Position numbers and translations under genes: made by a program. The notes beneath the pieces were generated by a model. It searched no databases. It saw only the letters and a program-made list of their open reading frames with translations, and was not told the origin of the DNA. A DNA stretch of 64,000 nt from Marinobacter pelagius (GTDB taxonomy: Bacteria; Pseudomonadota; Gammaproteobacteria; Pseudomonadales; Oleiphilaceae), in NCBI RefSeq assembly GCF_900114925.1, contig NZ_FOUR01000006.1, forward strand, positions 1 through 64,000. The letters run 5' to 3'. Below, one piece after another: positions 10,275 through 21,147 of the stretch (the stretch's first letter is position 1; each line of letters opens with the position of its first letter).

Positions 10275-10754
10275 TCAGCCCTCCGGGAGTTCCCGGGCCT
10301 CCAGGGCCCGTTCAACCTGGGAAGCCGAGAACCCGCGGCGATTCAGGAATCTGGCCTGTCTCACCTTGGTATCCCAGTCGTCCTCCAGGTCTGACAAGCC
10401 GAACCGCCGCTCCCGCAGCCTGATGGCAACCGCACACCAGTCCTCATCGGTCATGGCATCGAGGCACTCCGGAGTATGGTGAACGCCCCTTTGCTGCAGC
10501 TCGCCAAGAATCCTGAGCGGGCCGTAACCGAGATCCATTCTCTGGCGGGCATAGACATCGGCAAACCGGTGGTCATCAAGCCACCCCTGTTCCTCGTATT
10601 CGTCCAGCACCTCCTCGATCAGACCATTCTCGAAGCGGCGCTGCCTGAGTTTCAGGGACAACTCCAGACGGCTGTGTTCACGGCGAGCCAGCAATCTCAG
10701 TGCGGCCGCCCGTGCTTTGTATTCCTGATCGTCCTGATTTTCCTGTTTTGCCAT
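10275..10754 (-). CDS. recX: regulatory protein RecX
   Basis: A 159-residue RecX-family protein built of three-helix repeats. Family marks include ALRLLARREHSRLEL and GWLDDHRFADVYARQRM. RecX binds RecA filaments and limits RecA recombinase and co-protease activity. In relatives recX normally sits directly behind recA; here the upstream neighbour is the divergent DUF349 gene and no recA is present, so recX must have its own promoter in the 188-bp gap. It is convergent with mltF, with 13 bp between stops. Confidence 0.9.
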   Translation of the reverse strand: MAKQENQDDQEYKARAAALRLLARREHSRLELSLKLRQRRFENGLIEEVLDEYEEQGWLDDHRFADVYARQRMDLGYGPLRILGELQQRGVHHTPECLDAMTDEDWCAVAIRLRERRFGLSDLEDDWDTKVRQARFLNRRGFSASQVERALEARELPEG

Positions 10755-10942
10755 TCAGACCCTTTCCGCGAGCGCACCCAAAACGCTAGACTAGCCACCG
10801 ATTTTCAAAGCATAGCCCGGAGCCCGTGAAAACCTGAACAGGCTTCGCGTTATGCGTGTACCCGGCTCGACAGGGCCGATGGCCGGTGACGGCACACTTT
10901 GCCGGACACCGAGGACTGGTTTCAATCCCAAAGGACACCTTC

Positions 10943-13411
10943 ATGGCCGCATTCATCCAGAAACTGTTCAAATCCCGCAAGTCATCAGAGACGACCGGAA
11001 AACCCCGCAAGGAAGTGCCCGAACAGTCCCAGGTTCCCCAGGAAGATTTGCGCGCCGACCAGAGGGAGAGCCAGCTCGGATTACTGAAAGGTTCGCCATC
11101 ACAGGAGCAGCTGGCAAAACTCGCCCTGGAGGGTGTGACCGCGGATATCCGCCTGTCGGCCGCCAAGGGTCTGACCGACGCCGAGCAACTGCAAAAGGTG
11201 CAGAAGCAGGCCAAAGGACGGGACAAGGGTGTCTACCAGACCGTCAAGCAGGCGCTGCAAGCTCACCGCCAGGACGTGGAACGCCAGGAAAACGTTGCCC
11301 GCACCATCACGACCCTGATCAATAACGCACAGGAGCAGGCCCGCAGCGAGGACACCAAGCTCTACCAGGCACGGCTGGAAGCGCTGACCAACCAGTGGAA
11401 AGAACTGGAAAGCCAGGCAACGGCGGAGCAGGTTCAGCAATTCCTCGAGGCTACCCATCGTTGCCGCGAGCGCCTGCAAGAGATGGAAGCAGCTCGCGAG
11501 GAAGAAAAGCGTCACGGGGAGCAACTGCGTCAGCGCGAGGAAACCCTGGAACTGCTCACAAGTACGCTTGAAGACCTCAAATCCCAGACCGGTGATTCCC
11601 TGCCCTCGCTCTCCTCCCTGGACGCACTCCAGAGAACTCAGGAGAACCGTTGGCTGGAAGCCACCCGGGATACCGACGTGTCCCGGCAGGAACAAAAGAC
11701 TTACGAGTCGGCGATGCTGGCCCTGAGGAACTACCTGTCGGCCCTGCGCCGGCTGACCCAGGCGCGTGAACACATCGGCGAACTCTCCGCAGCACTGGAT
11801 TCAGATGAGGCATTCACCACAGAACAGCAGCAACAAGCCAAGACCCTGATCCGCGAGATCGACTGGCCCGAGGGATTCCCGAAGCCAGCACTGCTTGAGC
11901 CGGTACGCAAACTGGCCGGCAAGCGTGCGGAAAAGCCTGCCGAGAAAGAGGACCAGGGCGACCAGAAGGCTCGTGTCGATAACCTGAAAATCACCCTCGA
12001 CAAGCTGGAGTCTGCTCTGGAAGCCAAGCAGTTCAGGGAATCCCGGCAACTCCTGAAGACCGCACAGAATCAGTTCCGGGACCTGGACCGGCGCCACTCC
12101 AAGCCTTTCCAGGCCAGGATGCAGTTGCTCACCGGCCAGTTCCGGGAACTCAGCGACTGGCAGGGTTTTGCCACCGAGCCCAAACAGATTGCCCTGTGCG
12201 AGCAGATGGAGTACCTCGCCGAGCAACCCATGGAGCCGGAGGCGAAGGCCGAACGCATCAAGGAACTGCAGAGCGAATGGCGGGAACTGGGCGGTTCCTC
12301 CGACCGGGCCCTCTGGACCCGATTCAAGAGTGCCTCTGATCGCGCCTTCGAACCCTGCAAAGCCTATTTCGAGGCGAAATCCGGGCTCAAGCAGGCGAAC
12401 CTGGAGAAGCGCCAGGCCATTTGTGCCGAGCTGGAAACCTTCCTCGAGAACGCCGACTGGACGACGATCGACTGGAAAGGCGCCGAGCGCATTCACCAGA
12501 CCGCCCGGCAGGAGTGGAAAGCCGCCTGGCCGGTAGAATTCCGCGACAACCGTCCGGTGCAGAAACGGTTCGATGATCTGCTGAAGCGTCTGGAATCACC
12601 GCTCGACGAGGAGCGCCGGAAGAATGAAGGCCTGAAACAGGCCATCGTTGAAAGAGCCGAGGCGCTGATCGAGCATGAACCGCTGCAGGAGGCGATGAAC
12701 GAGGCCAAGGCGCTGCAGTCCGAATGGAAGGCCATCGGTATCACCCGCCACCGCGAGGACCGTAAACTCTGGCAAGCCTTCCGCAAAGCCTGTGACCAGA
12801 TCTTTGCCCGCAGGGACGCCCAACGCGATGCCCGCCAGCAGGCCAGCGAAACCGCAGACCGGGAAGCCACCGAGCTTCTCACTCAGCTGGCAGCTGTCAC
12901 CCCGGAAAGCTCCGCCGAGGCCCTTCGGGATGCGCTGATGAAGCTCCGGGACGTGAAGGGCAATGCCCTCTCCCAGGATGTGAAGGAGCGGGTCCAGGCA
13001 GCCAAAGGTGAGTTCCAACGGGCTCTGGACAGCAAGCTTCTGCAGCAGAAGGTCAGTCAATGGCAGGAGCTGGCCAGCGCCCGTGGTAACGGCGGTGTGG
13101 CTTCGTCCGATCTTCCGGACCATTGGCAAGCGCTGGCGTCAACCCAGGCCGGTCTCTCAGACCGGGAACTGGTGATTCGTGCCGAAATTCTTTCAGGCAT
13201 GGAGTCTCCGGCCGAAGACCAGCAACGCCGGATGGAAATCCAGGTCCAGCGCCTGTCAGAGGGCATGGGCAACACCGAACAGGCCGGTGACCGCCTCTCA
13301 GAGCTGGAGAAACTGGTTGCCCAGTGGTGTCTGCAACCGTCTGACGAAACCCCGGAGACCGCTCTCTCGGAACGGCTGAACAGCGCCCTTTCCGGTATTA
13401 CCGACCAATAA
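10943..13411 (+). CDS. DUF349 repeat coiled-coil protein
   Basis: An 822-residue, mostly helical, highly charged protein with repeated DUF349 units (WKELESQ, WRELGGSSDRALWTRFKSASD, WKAIGITRHREDRKLWQAFRKACD). No signal peptide or enzyme motif is visible. DUF349 proteins occur in many Proteobacteria and Actinobacteria with no agreed function. An open frame extends 87 nt upstream, but the ATG at 10943 gives MAAFIQKLFKSRK, the usual N-terminus, and follows AAGGACACC. It is divergent from recX. Confidence 0.85.
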   Translation: MAAFIQKLFKSRKSSETTGKPRKEVPEQSQVPQEDLRADQRESQLGLLKGSPSQEQLAKLALEGVTADIRLSAAKGLTDAEQLQKVQKQAKGRDKGVYQTVKQALQAHRQDVERQENVARTITTLINNAQEQARSEDTKLYQARLEALTNQWKELESQATAEQVQQFLEATHRCRERLQEMEAAREEEKRHGEQLRQREETLELLTSTLEDLKSQTGDSLPSLSSLDALQRTQENRWLEATRDTDVSRQEQKTYESAMLALRNYLSALRRLTQAREHIGELSAALDSDEAFTTEQQQQAKTLIREIDWPEGFPKPALLEPVRKLAGKRAEKPAEKEDQGDQKARVDNLKITLDKLESALEAKQFRESRQLLKTAQNQFRDLDRRHSKPFQARMQLLTGQFRELSDWQGFATEPKQIALCEQMEYLAEQPMEPEAKAERIKELQSEWRELGGSSDRALWTRFKSASDRAFEPCKAYFEAKSGLKQANLEKRQAICAELETFLENADWTTIDWKGAERIHQTARQEWKAAWPVEFRDNRPVQKRFDDLLKRLESPLDEERRKNEGLKQAIVERAEALIEHEPLQEAMNEAKALQSEWKAIGITRHREDRKLWQAFRKACDQIFARRDAQRDARQQASETADREATELLTQLAAVTPESSAEALRDALMKLRDVKGNALSQDVKERVQAAKGEFQRALDSKLLQQKVSQWQELASARGNGGVASSDLPDHWQALASTQAGLSDRELVIRAEILSGMESPAEDQQRRMEIQVQRLSEGMGNTEQAGDRLSELEKLVAQWCLQPSDETPETALSERLNSALSGITDQ

Positions 13412-13559
13412 ACGAACCCCGCGGTGCTGCTGACCCAGGACGCCCTGAGCAATTTCGCCAATGGGATTGGCAGCCCGCGTCATTACCCACCCTGCCCTGC
13501 AGGGGCTATGGTTAGTCGACTGATAACGATAATCCGACAAAACCATCAGAGGAAAGGTA

Positions 13560-14768
13560 ATGACCACCGAGGCGTATATCTTTGACGCAGTCCGCACCCC
13601 CCGGGGCCGCGGCAAGAAAGACGGTTCGCTGCACAGCGTCAAACCCATCACCCTGCTGACCTCAATGCTCCGGTCCCTGCAGGAGCGCAACAGCCTCGAC
13701 ACCACCCAGGTGGATGACATTGTCATGGGTTGCGTCACCGCCATCGGCGACCAGGGCGCCGACATCGCCAAGACCGCCGCACTGGCGGCGGACTGGGACG
13801 AAAAAGTAGCAGGCGTTACCCTCAACCGCTTCTGTGCCTCGGGCCTGGAAGCCGTGAACCTGGCCGCCATGAAAGTGCGCTCCGGCTGGGAGGACCTGGT
13901 GGTCGCCGGTGGTGTGGAAGCCATGTCCCGCGTGCCCATGGGTTCCGACGGCGGCGCCTGGGCCACTGACCCGGAAACCAACCTGCATACCGGCTTCATG
14001 CCCCAGGGCATCGGTGCCGACCTGATCGCCACCATTGAAGGCTTCAGCCGGGAAGATGTCGACGGATTTGCCGTCCGGTCCCAGCAAAAAGCGGCCAACG
14101 CCTGGGAAAAGGGTTATTTCAGCAAATCCATCATTCCCGTCACCGACCAGAACGGCGTAGTCATCCTGGACCGGGATGAGCATGTGCGCGGCAACACCAC
14201 TCTGGAATCCCTGGCCGGCCTCAGGCCTTCCTTCCAGATGATGGGCGAAATGGGCTTTGACGGTGTTGCCCGTGAAAAATACCACTACGTGGAGAAGATC
14301 AACCACGTCCACCACGCCGGCAACTCCTCTGGCATCGTGGACGGTGCAACCGCCATGCTCATCGGCAGCGAAGCCAAGGGCAAGGCTCTGGGGCTGACGC
14401 CGCGGGCCCGCATCGTCGCCACCGCGGTCACCAGCACCGACCCGACCATCATGCTGACCGGCCCTGCCCCGGCGGCCCGCAAGGCACTGGAAAAAGCCGG
14501 CATGACCGCAGACCAGATTGACCTGTTTGAAGTGAACGAAGCCTTCGCCTCCGTGGTGATGCGCTTCCAGAGAGAACTCTCGGTTCCGGACGAGAAAGTG
14601 AACGTGAACGGGGGCGCCATCGCCATGGGCCACCCTTTGGGTGCAACCGGCGCCATCATCCTCGGCACCCTGCTGGATGAGCTGGAACGCCGCGAACTGC
14701 GCTATGGCCTCGCCACCCTCTGTGTCGGTGGCGGCATGGGCATTGCCACCATCATCGAGCGCGTTTGA
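13560..14768 (+). CDS. acetyl-CoA C-acyltransferase (FadI-like thiolase)
   Basis: A 402-residue thiolase, giving acyl-CoA plus acetyl-CoA from 3-ketoacyl-CoA in beta-oxidation. The acyl-accepting cysteine is C92 in [10 protein letters not shown]. The C-terminal GHPLGATGA histidine and CVGGGMG cysteine complete the active site. Start ATG at 13560 follows GAGGAAAGGTA. It lies 29 nt ahead of the gene for the multifunctional enzyme, and the two form a beta-oxidation operon closed by the hairpin at 16958. Sequence type is closer to the acetyl-CoA acetyltransferases paired with FadJ-like proteins than to FadA. Confidence 0.92.
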   Translation: MTTEAYIFDAVRTPRGRGKKDGSLHSVKPITLLTSMLRSLQERNSLDTTQVDDIVMGCVTAIGDQGADIAKTAALAADWDEKVAGVTLNRFCASGLEAVNLAAMKVRSGWEDLVVAGGVEAMSRVPMGSDGGAWATDPETNLHTGFMPQGIGADLIATIEGFSREDVDGFAVRSQQKAANAWEKGYFSKSIIPVTDQNGVVILDRDEHVRGNTTLESLAGLRPSFQMMGEMGFDGVAREKYHYVEKINHVHHAGNSSGIVDGATAMLIGSEAKGKALGLTPRARIVATAVTSTDPTIMLTGPAPAARKALEKAGMTADQIDLFEVNEAFASVVMRFQRELSVPDEKVNVNGGAIAMGHPLGATGAIILGTLLDELERRELRYGLATLCVGGGMGIATIIERV

Positions 14769-14797
14769 ACCCACGTTCCATTACAGGAGAACCGAAC

Positions 14798-16948
14798 ATG
14801 AGTGCCATCAAGTACGACCTGGGTTCAGACCAGATCCTGACCCTCACCATCGACATGCCGAACCAGTCCGCCAACACCATGAATGGGGAGTTCCGTAGCG
14901 GCCTGTCCGAAACCGTCAACCGGGTTAAGGAAGACCTTGAGAACATCCGCGGCATTATCATCACCTCGGCCAAGAAAACCTTCTTCGCCGGCGGCGATCT
15001 CAAGGAACTGCACAGTGTCACCCGGGACCAGGCCCAGGAATTCGAAGACATGGTCAATGGCCTGAAGGCCGACCTGCGCTTCCTGGAAACCACCGGCAAA
15101 CCCGTAGTGGCGGCGATCAACGGTACGGCGCTCGGCGGCGGCCTGGAAATCGCCCTGGCCTGCCATCACCGCATTGCCCTGGATGACGAAAGCATCCAGC
15201 TGGGCCTGCCGGAAGTCAACCTTGGCCTGCTGCCCGGTGGCGGTGGCACCCAGCGACTGCCGCGGATGATCGGTCTGGAAGCGGCCTTCCCCTTCCTCAT
15301 GGAAGGCAAGAAGGTTAACCCGAAAGCCGCCCTCAACGCCGGCATCGTGGATGAGCTGGTCAGCGCCCCGGAGGAATTGCTGAGCACTGCCCGGGCCTTC
15401 ATCGAGGCCCATCCGGAAAAGCAGCAACCCTGGGACCAGAAAGGCTTCAAGTTCCCCGGCGGTGCGCCGCACCACCCTGCCATGGCCCAGAAACTCTCCA
15501 TTGCCCCGGCCATGCTCAAGCAGAAAACCAGGGGCTGTTACCCGGCGCCTGAACGCATCCTGTCGGCCGCCGTGGAAGGCGCACAGGTGGATTTCGACAA
15601 CGGCAGCCTGATCGAGACCCGTTACTTCACCGAGCTGGTGGTGGGACAGGTCGCCAAGAACATGACTGGCACCTTCTGGTTCCAGCTCAACGCCATCAAG
15701 GCAGGCGGCAGCCGCCCGGACGGCGTTGACCGGGCAACCTTCAGCAAGGTGGGCGTGCTGGGCGCGGGCATGATGGGCGCAGGCATTGCCTATGCCACCG
15801 CTGTTCGTGGCGTCAACGTTGTGCTCAAGGATGTGTCCGTGGAAAACGCGGAGAAAGGCAAGCGCTATTCAGAGCAACTGCTGGACAAGAAAGTCAGTCG
15901 TGGCCGAATGACCGATGAGCAGAAGACTGCCATCCTGGACCGGATCAAGCCAACGGCTTCTGCCGATGATCTTGAGGGTTGCGACCTGATTATCGAGGCG
16001 GTCTTCGAGGACAGCGACCTGAAAGGCAAGGTAACCCGGGAAGCGGAGCCGAAGATGGTAGCCAACGGTATCTTCGCTTCCAACACCTCCACCATTCCCA
16101 TCACCCAGCTTGCCGAAGCGTCCGGCAAGCCCGATAACTTCATCGGCCTGCATTTCTTCTCGCCGGTGGACAAGATGCAGTTGGTGGAGATCATCGTGGG
16201 TGAGAAAACCTCCGATGATACTCTGGCCCGCGCCTTCGACTACGTCCAGCAGATCGGCAAGATCCCGATCGTGGTGAACGACAGCCGCGGTTTCTTCACT
16301 TCCCGGGTATTCGGTACTTTCGTCAACGAAGGCATTGCCATGCTTGGCGAAGGCATCCATCCGTCCAGCATTGAAAATGCGGGCGTGCTCGCGGGCATGC
16401 CGGTGGGTCCGCTGGCCATTTCCGACGAAGTCAGCATGACCCTCATGCAGCACATCCGGGATCAGAGCCGCCGGGATACCGAGGCCACCGGCGGCACCTG
16501 GAACGCCCATCCCGCCGAGGCGATCATCGATGCGATGGTCAACGAGCACGCCCGGAAGGGTAAGGCGGCCGGCGCTGGCTTCTATGAATACCCGGACAAG
16601 GGCAAAAAGTACCTCTGGCCGGAGCTTGAGAACCTGTTCGTGGACCAGGACAAAGCCCGCGCCACCTCCCTGCAGGACCTCAAGGACCGAATCCTGTTCA
16701 TCCAGGCCATCGAGACGGTCCGCTGCCTGGAAGAAGGTGTGCTCAGAACCGTGGAGGATGCCAACATCGGCAGCATCTTCGGTATCGGCTATGCCCCCTG
16801 GACCGGCGGCGCCATCCAGTTCATCAACCAGTACGGCGTGCGTGCCTTCACCGAGCGTGCCAAAGAGCTGGAATCGCAATTCGGAGAGCGTTTTGCGCCT
16901 CCGCGCCTGCTCCTGGAGAAGGCCGAAACCAACACAAAGTTCGCCTGA
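14798..16948 (+). CDS. enoyl-CoA hydratase/3-hydroxyacyl-CoA dehydrogenase (FadJ-like)
   Basis: A 716-residue multifunctional beta-oxidation protein. The N-terminal crotonase domain (about 1-190) contains TALGGGLEIALACHHRI and the oxyanion-hole region LGLLPGGGGTQRLPR. The central NAD-binding dehydrogenase domain has GVLGAGMMGAGIAYA near residue 320. C-terminal HAD domains follow. The ATG at 14798, after CAGGAGAACC, was preferred to an open frame 33 nt upstream that overlaps the thiolase stop. It supplies the 3-ketoacyl-CoA for the thiolase 29 nt upstream and would act on fatty acids or alkane-derived acyl-CoAs. Confidence 0.93.
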   Translation: MSAIKYDLGSDQILTLTIDMPNQSANTMNGEFRSGLSETVNRVKEDLENIRGIIITSAKKTFFAGGDLKELHSVTRDQAQEFEDMVNGLKADLRFLETTGKPVVAAINGTALGGGLEIALACHHRIALDDESIQLGLPEVNLGLLPGGGGTQRLPRMIGLEAAFPFLMEGKKVNPKAALNAGIVDELVSAPEELLSTARAFIEAHPEKQQPWDQKGFKFPGGAPHHPAMAQKLSIAPAMLKQKTRGCYPAPERILSAAVEGAQVDFDNGSLIETRYFTELVVGQVAKNMTGTFWFQLNAIKAGGSRPDGVDRATFSKVGVLGAGMMGAGIAYATAVRGVNVVLKDVSVENAEKGKRYSEQLLDKKVSRGRMTDEQKTAILDRIKPTASADDLEGCDLIIEAVFEDSDLKGKVTREAEPKMVANGIFASNTSTIPITQLAEASGKPDNFIGLHFFSPVDKMQLVEIIVGEKTSDDTLARAFDYVQQIGKIPIVVNDSRGFFTSRVFGTFVNEGIAMLGEGIHPSSIENAGVLAGMPVGPLAISDEVSMTLMQHIRDQSRRDTEATGGTWNAHPAEAIIDAMVNEHARKGKAAGAGFYEYPDKGKKYLWPELENLFVDQDKARATSLQDLKDRILFIQAIETVRCLEEGVLRTVEDANIGSIFGIGYAPWTGGAIQFINQYGVRAFTERAKELESQFGERFAPPRLLLEKAETNTKFA

Positions 16949-16957
16949 TCCCGCTCC

Positions 16958-16995
16958 GCCGGCGGGCATTCTGCCCGCCGGCCACTTTATCTTTA
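16958..16995 (+). terminator. intrinsic terminator after the beta-oxidation pair
   Basis: A perfect 10-bp GC-rich hairpin (GCCGGCGGGC, loop ATTCT, GCCCGCCGGC; 16958-16982) lies 10 nt after the dehydrogenase stop. It is followed by CACTTTATCTTT, a moderately T-rich tail. It separates this operon from prc. Confidence 0.78.
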
Positions 16996-17167
16996 ACTTT
17001 GTCTCTCCCGTTACCAACCTGACCATTTCATGGACAGATTGTCACGAACCGATACTCCCTGCCTATGGCAACGGGGATAGCGCTTGCCTACAATAAATTT
17101 ATCGCTCACGGGTTCGGCGCCGCCAACATTTGGCCGTCGATTGCCCAGCACCGTCAGGTAAGAATTT

Positions 17168-19339
17168 ATGACCATCGCGGAAAACATGATGTCCCGTAGC
17201 CGTCCATTCACTGGTCGAGGAAAAGGTCTTTGCCGTGCCCTTGCCGTCGCACTGTTGGTCTCCACGCCACTCGGGCTGCAGGCAAAACCGGACGACAGTA
17301 AGGTCTACGAGCCGGTTGCCCCGACCATTGATCAGGCCCGGGCCAATATCCTGATTGCCCGCCAGCTGCAATTCACCCACTTCCGTGACCTGGGCATCAG
17401 TGACGAGCTTTCCGGGGACGTTTTCAGTGCTTACCTGGAATATCTCGATGGCCAGAGGATCTACCTGACCCAGCAGGACATCCAGCGGTTTGACCGGGTG
17501 AAATCCCAGCTTGGCTCCGCCCTGAAAACCGGCCAGCTGCAGCCGGGCTTTGATATCTACAACCTGGTTCAGCAACGCATTATCGAACGCCTCCAGTTCG
17601 CCCTGAAAACGCTCGATCAGGGTCTGGAGAACCTGGATTTCTCCGCCAATGAAACCATCCTGCTGGATCGTTCCGAGGCGGACTGGGAGCCCGACCAGGC
17701 CGCTCTGGACAACCTCTGGATCAGACGTATCAAGAATGCGGTGCTGGCACAGCGGCTGAACGGCACCGAGGATGACCAGATCGAGGAGAGCCTGCGCCAG
17801 CGCTACGAGGGCCAGCTCAAGCGTGCCTACCAGGCCCGCAGCGAGGATGCTTTCCAGGCCTACATGAATGCCTTTACCGGCATGTGGGACCCGCACACCT
17901 CCTATTTCTCTCCCCGTACCTCCGAGAACTTCAACATCAACATGAGTCTCTCCCTCGAAGGTATCGGCGCGGTGCTGCAATCGGATAACGAGTTCACCAA
18001 GGTGGTTCGCCTGGTGCCCGGCGGGCCCGCGTCCAAGCAGGGCCAGCTGCAGCCAGCCGATCGCATTGTCGGCGTCGGGCAGGAAGGCAAAAAGCCGGTA
18101 AATGTCATTGGCTGGCGCCTCGATGAAGTAGTGGACCTGATTCGGGGCCCCCGTGATTCCACTGTGACCCTCGAGGTAATTCCCGCCAATGCCTCCGACG
18201 AGACGGTCACCAAGACCATCGCCATCAAGCGCGACGAGGTAAAACTCGAGGAACAGAGCGCCAGCAAGGACGTGATCGAACTTGAGCGCGGCGGCGAGGA
18301 CTACAAGGTGGGCGTGATCACCATCCCCACCTTCTACGCTGATTTCCAGGCCATGCAGGCCGGCGATCCGAACTACAAGAGCACCACCCGGGATGTACGC
18401 AAGCTCATCGGAGAACTGCAGGAAGACGGTGTCGACGGCCTGGTGGTTGACCTGCGTAACAACGGCGGTGGCGCGTTGCATGAAGCAAACGACCTGGTTG
18501 GCCTGTTTATCGATAAAGGCCCCACCGTGCAGATCCGCAACGCCAACAACGATGTCCAGGTTCTGAACGACGAGGATCCCTCGGTTGCCTATGACGGCCC
18601 GCTGGTCGTACTGGTCAACCGCATGAGCGCCTCGGCATCGGAGATTTTCGCCGGCGCCATCCAGGACTATGGCCGCGGGCTCGTGGTGGGCTCGCAGACC
18701 TTCGGTAAAGGTACCGTACAGGCGGTTCGCCCACTGAATCACGGTCAGCTGAAAATCACCCAGTCCAAGTTCTATCGGGTATCCGGTGGCTCGACCCAGC
18801 ACAAGGGTGTGATCCCCGATATCGAGATCCCTTCCCGGGTCGACAAGACCCGGATCGGCGAAGACGCCCTGGACCATGCCCTGCCCTGGGATCAGATCGA
18901 GGCGGTACCCCACACCCGCTATTTTGATTTCAGCGGCATCATCGGTGAACTGCGTAAACGCCACGAGTCCCGGTTTGACACCAACCCCGAGTTCAAGCTG
19001 CTTCAAAGAGAAATCGAATTCCTTGAAAAGCAGCGGCAACTGGAAACCGTCAGCCTGAACTTCGACGAGCGCAAGGCCCAGCACGAACAGATTGAGCGTA
19101 CCCGCCTGACCATTGCCAACGCTCGCCGGGAGCTGCGCGGTGAAGAACCTTTCGACTCCCTGGAGGCCCTGGAGGACTGGCAGGATGCCCAAGCTGCCGA
19201 TCTGGACACCACCGATGAGGAACTGGACTTCGTGATCCGTGAAGGCGGCCACATCATGGCGGATATGCTGGAGCTGGACCAGCAGATGGCTTCCATCCTG
19301 CAACGCCGGCACTTTGCGGTCCAGGCACCGGCCCAGTAA
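17168..19339 (+). CDS. prc: carboxy-terminal (tail-specific) protease Prc
   Basis: A 723-residue periplasmic S41 protease that degrades tagged or misfolded periplasmic proteins and processes penicillin-binding proteins. A signal peptide is visible at about 16-38 (LCRALAVALLVSTPLGLQA). The PDZ region is at about 255-345. The Ser-Asp-Lys active site aligns with E. coli Tsp: S489 in MSASASEIF, D500 in QDYG and K514 in FGKGT. Three nearby ATGs could start the protein; 17168 was chosen for length and the upstream AGGTAAG. A TACAAT hexamer near 17090 may be the promoter. Confidence 0.95.
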   Translation: MTIAENMMSRSRPFTGRGKGLCRALAVALLVSTPLGLQAKPDDSKVYEPVAPTIDQARANILIARQLQFTHFRDLGISDELSGDVFSAYLEYLDGQRIYLTQQDIQRFDRVKSQLGSALKTGQLQPGFDIYNLVQQRIIERLQFALKTLDQGLENLDFSANETILLDRSEADWEPDQAALDNLWIRRIKNAVLAQRLNGTEDDQIEESLRQRYEGQLKRAYQARSEDAFQAYMNAFTGMWDPHTSYFSPRTSENFNINMSLSLEGIGAVLQSDNEFTKVVRLVPGGPASKQGQLQPADRIVGVGQEGKKPVNVIGWRLDEVVDLIRGPRDSTVTLEVIPANASDETVTKTIAIKRDEVKLEEQSASKDVIELERGGEDYKVGVITIPTFYADFQAMQAGDPNYKSTTRDVRKLIGELQEDGVDGLVVDLRNNGGGALHEANDLVGLFIDKGPTVQIRNANNDVQVLNDEDPSVAYDGPLVVLVNRMSASASEIFAGAIQDYGRGLVVGSQTFGKGTVQAVRPLNHGQLKITQSKFYRVSGGSTQHKGVIPDIEIPSRVDKTRIGEDALDHALPWDQIEAVPHTRYFDFSGIIGELRKRHESRFDTNPEFKLLQREIEFLEKQRQLETVSLNFDERKAQHEQIERTRLTIANARRELRGEEPFDSLEALEDWQDAQAADLDTTDEELDFVIREGGHIMADMLELDQQMASILQRRHFAVQAPAQ

Positions 19340-19356
19340 ACCAACGGCCTGTTTTT

Positions 19357-20097
19357 ATGACCTCCAGGAAGGAAGAGTCGAAAATCAGCCAGCAGAATGC
19401 GAGGGAAGTTCGCGACATGCTGCTGGACGCACTCCACGCCATGAAATCCATGGAGAAAGTGGAGGCCATCGAGACCTCCGGAGCACCGGAAAAAGCCCCG
19501 GAGGGTCTGGTGGACCGGATCTACCAGCTTACCGGCTCTGCCCTTCGCTTCGGTGCCCGGGCCACCGATACCTCGCTGCGGTTAGGCCGGGCCCTGATCA
19601 ACTCCCAGGACCAGCTTCGGGCGATGCTACTGGCCGGCCAGTCCCTGAAAGATATCCGGGAGGTGGCCGGGCTTACGCTGACGGAGATGAGCGAGGCGCT
19701 CAACCTCAAGGACAAATCGGTGCTCGAGGCCATCGAGAACGGCACGTCCACCCTCTCCTTCGAACTGATCCTGCGACTGGCGGCACTGATCGCCCGCAAC
19801 GATCCTATCCCCTTCATCATGCGCACCACCCGGAACTACAACCCGGAAGTTTGGAAAATACTGAACGATTGGGGTGTGGGCAGACTGCCGCTGCAGTTTG
19901 AACGGGAGCGGGAATTCATCAATATCTTCCGGCGCCACGATGACGCCCGGAACCTGTCCGATGAAGGCTTCCAGCGGGTACTGGAATTCACCCGCCAGAG
20001 CTTCGAGATGTCCCTGCACTTCGTGGAGGAACAGGAGCAGGAAGTCCGTAGACTGAAAGCCCACTACGAGGGCAAGGACGACACCTCAACCAAATAA
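19357..20097 (+). CDS. helix-turn-helix (XRE-like) regulator, uncharacterised
   Basis: A 246-residue cytosolic protein. A Cro/CI-type helix-turn-helix is visible at about 90-145 ([20 protein letters not shown], then [20 protein letters not shown]). The long C-terminal part ends in a charged helix ([18 protein letters not shown]). The start lies 17 nt after prc and is probably translated from the prc transcript. Target genes are unknown. The 3' end overlaps the mtnA stop by 12 nt in convergent orientation. Confidence 0.82.
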   Translation: MTSRKEESKISQQNAREVRDMLLDALHAMKSMEKVEAIETSGAPEKAPEGLVDRIYQLTGSALRFGARATDTSLRLGRALINSQDQLRAMLLAGQSLKDIREVAGLTLTEMSEALNLKDKSVLEAIENGTSTLSFELILRLAALIARNDPIPFIMRTTRNYNPEVWKILNDWGVGRLPLQFEREREFINIFRRHDDARNLSDEGFQRVLEFTRQSFEMSLHFVEEQEQEVRRLKAHYEGKDDTSTK

Positions 20098-21147
20098 GGC
20101 ACGCATCCCGGTGATATTGGGATTGTGGATGACGCCTTTCTCGGTGACGATGGCATCGATCAGACTGGCCGGCGTCACATCAAACACCGGATTGAAGACC
20201 TGCACACCCGGCGGCGCCAGCGGAATACCCCGTATCTCTCGCACTTCGGTGCCATCCCGCTCCTCGATAGGAATGTCGCGGCCGGAGGCCAGGGACATAT
20301 CCACGGTGCTGGAAGGCGCCACCACCATGAATCCGACCTTGTGGTGGCGGGCCAATACCGCGAGGCTGTAGGTGCCAATCTTGTTGGCGACGTCACCGTT
20401 GGCGGTAATCCGGTCTGCGCCCACCACGATCCATTTCACCTTGCCGCTGGCCAGGATGGCAGCAGCTGCACCGTCGGCATTGAGAGTGACCGGAATACCG
20501 TCCCGGGACAGCTCCCATGCCGTCAGCCGGCTACCCTGCAACCAGGGGCGGGTTTCATCGGCATAGACACTCCGGAGCAGCTTTTCCTCGTGCAGCCGGC
20601 GGATGACGCCCAGGGCAGTGCCATAGCCACCGGTGGCCAGGGCCCCGGTATTGCAATGGGTCAGCACCGATATCGGCTTGTCCGGGTTCATGAATTCCAG
20701 GGCATGGTCGGCCATGGCAAAATTGGCTTCGAGGTCTTCCTCGTGGATGCTCTGGGCCTCTGCGGCCAGGCGTTTGATGGCCTCATCCAGGGAATGGCAC
20801 TCGTGGAACACCCTCTCCATCCGCTGCAATGCCCAGAACAGGTTTACCGCTGTCGGCCGGGATTCCGCCAGCTCGCGGATGGCCTGCCGGATCTCCGCCT
20901 TCCAGTCGCCGCCACCGGCGTGACGGGCTGCCAGGGCAACGCCGTAGGCGGCGCTGATACCGATCGCCGGAGCACCCCGGACCACCATGTCCCGGATACA
21001 CTGGGCAACGCCGGAAGCACCTTCCGAGGTAATCCAGTGCTCCTCCGTTGGCAGCAACCGCTGATCCAGCAACTCCAGGGAGTGCCCGTGCCAGCGCATG
21101 GCCACAGTGCCGATGTTGCGTTCAGCCGGACGGGATTCATTCGCCAT
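20086..21147 (-). CDS. mtnA: S-methyl-5-thioribose-1-phosphate isomerase MtnA
   Basis: A 353-residue aldose-ketose isomerase of the eIF2B-alpha-like superfamily. It converts methylthioribose-1-phosphate to methylthioribulose-1-phosphate in methionine salvage. Typical motifs are [37 protein letters not shown] and [20 protein letters not shown], which hold the catalytic Cys and Asp. It faces mtaD divergently across a 212-bp gap, so two methylthioadenosine-related genes share one control region, as in Pseudomonas. Its stop overlaps the end of the XRE-like gene. Confidence 0.96.
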   Translation of the reverse strand: MANESRPAERNIGTVAMRWHGHSLELLDQRLLPTEEHWITSEGASGVAQCIRDMVVRGAPAIGISAAYGVALAARHAGGGDWKAEIRQAIRELAESRPTAVNLFWALQRMERVFHECHSLDEAIKRLAAEAQSIHEEDLEANFAMADHALEFMNPDKPISVLTHCNTGALATGGYGTALGVIRRLHEEKLLRSVYADETRPWLQGSRLTAWELSRDGIPVTLNADGAAAAILASGKVKWIVVGADRITANGDVANKIGTYSLAVLARHHKVGFMVVAPSSTVDMSLASGRDIPIEERDGTEVREIRGIPLAPPGVQVFNPVFDVTPASLIDAIVTEKGVIHNPNITGMRALFG

